A DNA stretch of 64,000 nt from Gordonia lacunae. Its GTDB lineage: Bacteria; Actinomycetota; Actinomycetes; Mycobacteriales; Mycobacteriaceae. The stretch is from assembly GCF_002149015.1 (NCBI RefSeq), contig NZ_NGFO01000005.1, positions 124,001-188,000 of the forward strand, written 5' to 3'. The position numbers and the translations under genes are program-made. The notes under the pieces were generated by a model. The model worked only from the letters and a program-made list of their open reading frames with translations, had not been told where the DNA came from and did no database searches. Positions 63,529-64,000 of this stretch are shown here, piece after piece (positions within the stretch are counted from its first letter, which is position 1; each line of letters opens with the position of its first letter).

Positions 63529-64000
63529 ATGCCCAAGCCCACCAAGGGACGCCGCCTCGGCGGGTCGGCCAGCCACCAGAAGGCGATGCTGGCGAATCTC
63601 GCCACCTCGCTCTTCGAGCACGGCCGCATCACCACCACGGAAGCCAAGGCCAAGCGCCTGCGTCCGTACGCGGAGAAGATCATCACCCACGCCAAGGCCG
63701 GCAAGCTGGCCAACCGCCGTGAGGTGCTGAAGGACATCCGCGACAAGGACGTCGTGCACACGCTGTTCGACGAGATCGGCCCGTTCTTCGCCGATCGTCC
63801 GGGTGGCTACACCCGCATCATCAAGACGCTGCCGCGCAAGGGCGACAACGCCCCCATGGCCGTGATCGAGTTGGTGCGCGAGTCCACCGCGTCGAGCGAG
63901 GCCAGCCGCGCGACCCGCGTCGCCGCCTCCAAGAAGGCCGCCGAGGACAAGCTCGACGCCACCGAAGAGGTTGTCGCCGACACCGATCCGGCTGATGGCG
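63529..64000 (+). CDS. rplQ: 50S ribosomal protein L17 (3' end outside window)
   Basis: The frame from ATG 63529 is open to the window edge (157 codons). It begins [20 protein letters not shown] and continues [20 protein letters not shown] and [24 protein letters not shown], the L17 signature. The sequence after about residue 125 is an Ala/Glu/Asp-rich extension typical of actinobacterial L17. TAGGAGAA precedes the ATG. Confidence 0.97.
   Translation, partial: MPKPTKGRRLGGSASHQKAMLANLATSLFEHGRITTTEAKAKRLRPYAEKIITHAKAGKLANRREVLKDIRDKDVVHTLFDEIGPFFADRPGGYTRIIKTLPRKGDNAPMAVIELVRESTASSEASRATRVAASKKAAEDKLDATEEVVADTDPADG

Overview
The window is high-GC DNA from a mycolic-acid-group actinobacterium, most likely Gordonia or a close Rhodococcus/Nocardia-type relative. 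This is inferred from frequent GTG starts, ATGA/GTGA gene overlaps, probable leaderless promoters, a RamB/PrpR-type regulator beside prpDBC, the short adenylate kinase, the 37-residue RpmJ and a 13E12-type DUF222/HNH gene. No rRNA, tRNA, CRISPR array, integrase or intact insertion sequence is visible.

Layout. (1) 0.1-13.9 kb: a minus-strand Wzx/Wzy-type exopolysaccharide or cell-surface glycan locus. In transcription order it holds a polymerase, GT4, flippase, GT4, exported glycoside hydrolase, Wzz-like protein, GT4, condensation-type acyltransferase, lipoprotein lipase, GAF protein and initiating sugar-phosphate transferase. The acyltransferase and lipase suggest an acylated product. (2) 14.0-23.3 kb: narGHJI-narK for respiratory nitrate reduction, with a DUF4262 gene downstream and a small cupin gene upstream. 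(3) 23.5-24.05 kb: remains of a PQQ-type sugar dehydrogenase lipoprotein gene. (4) 24.05-29.9 kb: a partial spc operon, rpsH-rplF-rplR-rpsE-rpmD-rplO then secY-adk-map, with its own promoter and leader. (5) 29.9-37.8 kb: accessory genes, namely a lipoprotein hydrolase with a small membrane protein divergent from a TetR regulator over palindromic operators, a DUF222/HNH gene, an unrecognised protein and a large DUF2156 membrane protein. (6) 38.0-42.4 kb: an Ugp-like carbohydrate ABC importer. (7) 42.4-44.9 kb: fdhD, dtd, a SIMPL lipoprotein and a small four-helix membrane protein. (8) 45.0-48.1 kb: a BtuFCD-like importer behind a cobalamin riboswitch. (9) 48.2-56.8 kb: a RamB/PrpR-type regulator divergent from prpDBC, then pyruvate carboxylase. 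(10) 56.9-59.5 kb: metE with a second cobalamin riboswitch. (11) 59.6-64 kb: a DUF1801 gene, then infA-rpmJ-rpsM-rpsK-rpsD-rpoA-rplQ, with rplQ cut by the window edge.

How it fits together. The spc and alpha ribosomal operons, contiguous in many bacteria, are separated here by about 30 kb. Within and beside that gap are two B12-sensing leaders (uptake and B12-independent methionine synthesis) next to propionate (methylcitrate) and anaplerotic metabolism, pathways where B12-dependent and B12-independent routes compete. FdhD (formate dehydrogenase maturation) and nitrate reductase fit a formate/nitrate respiratory capacity, although no formate dehydrogenase is in the window.
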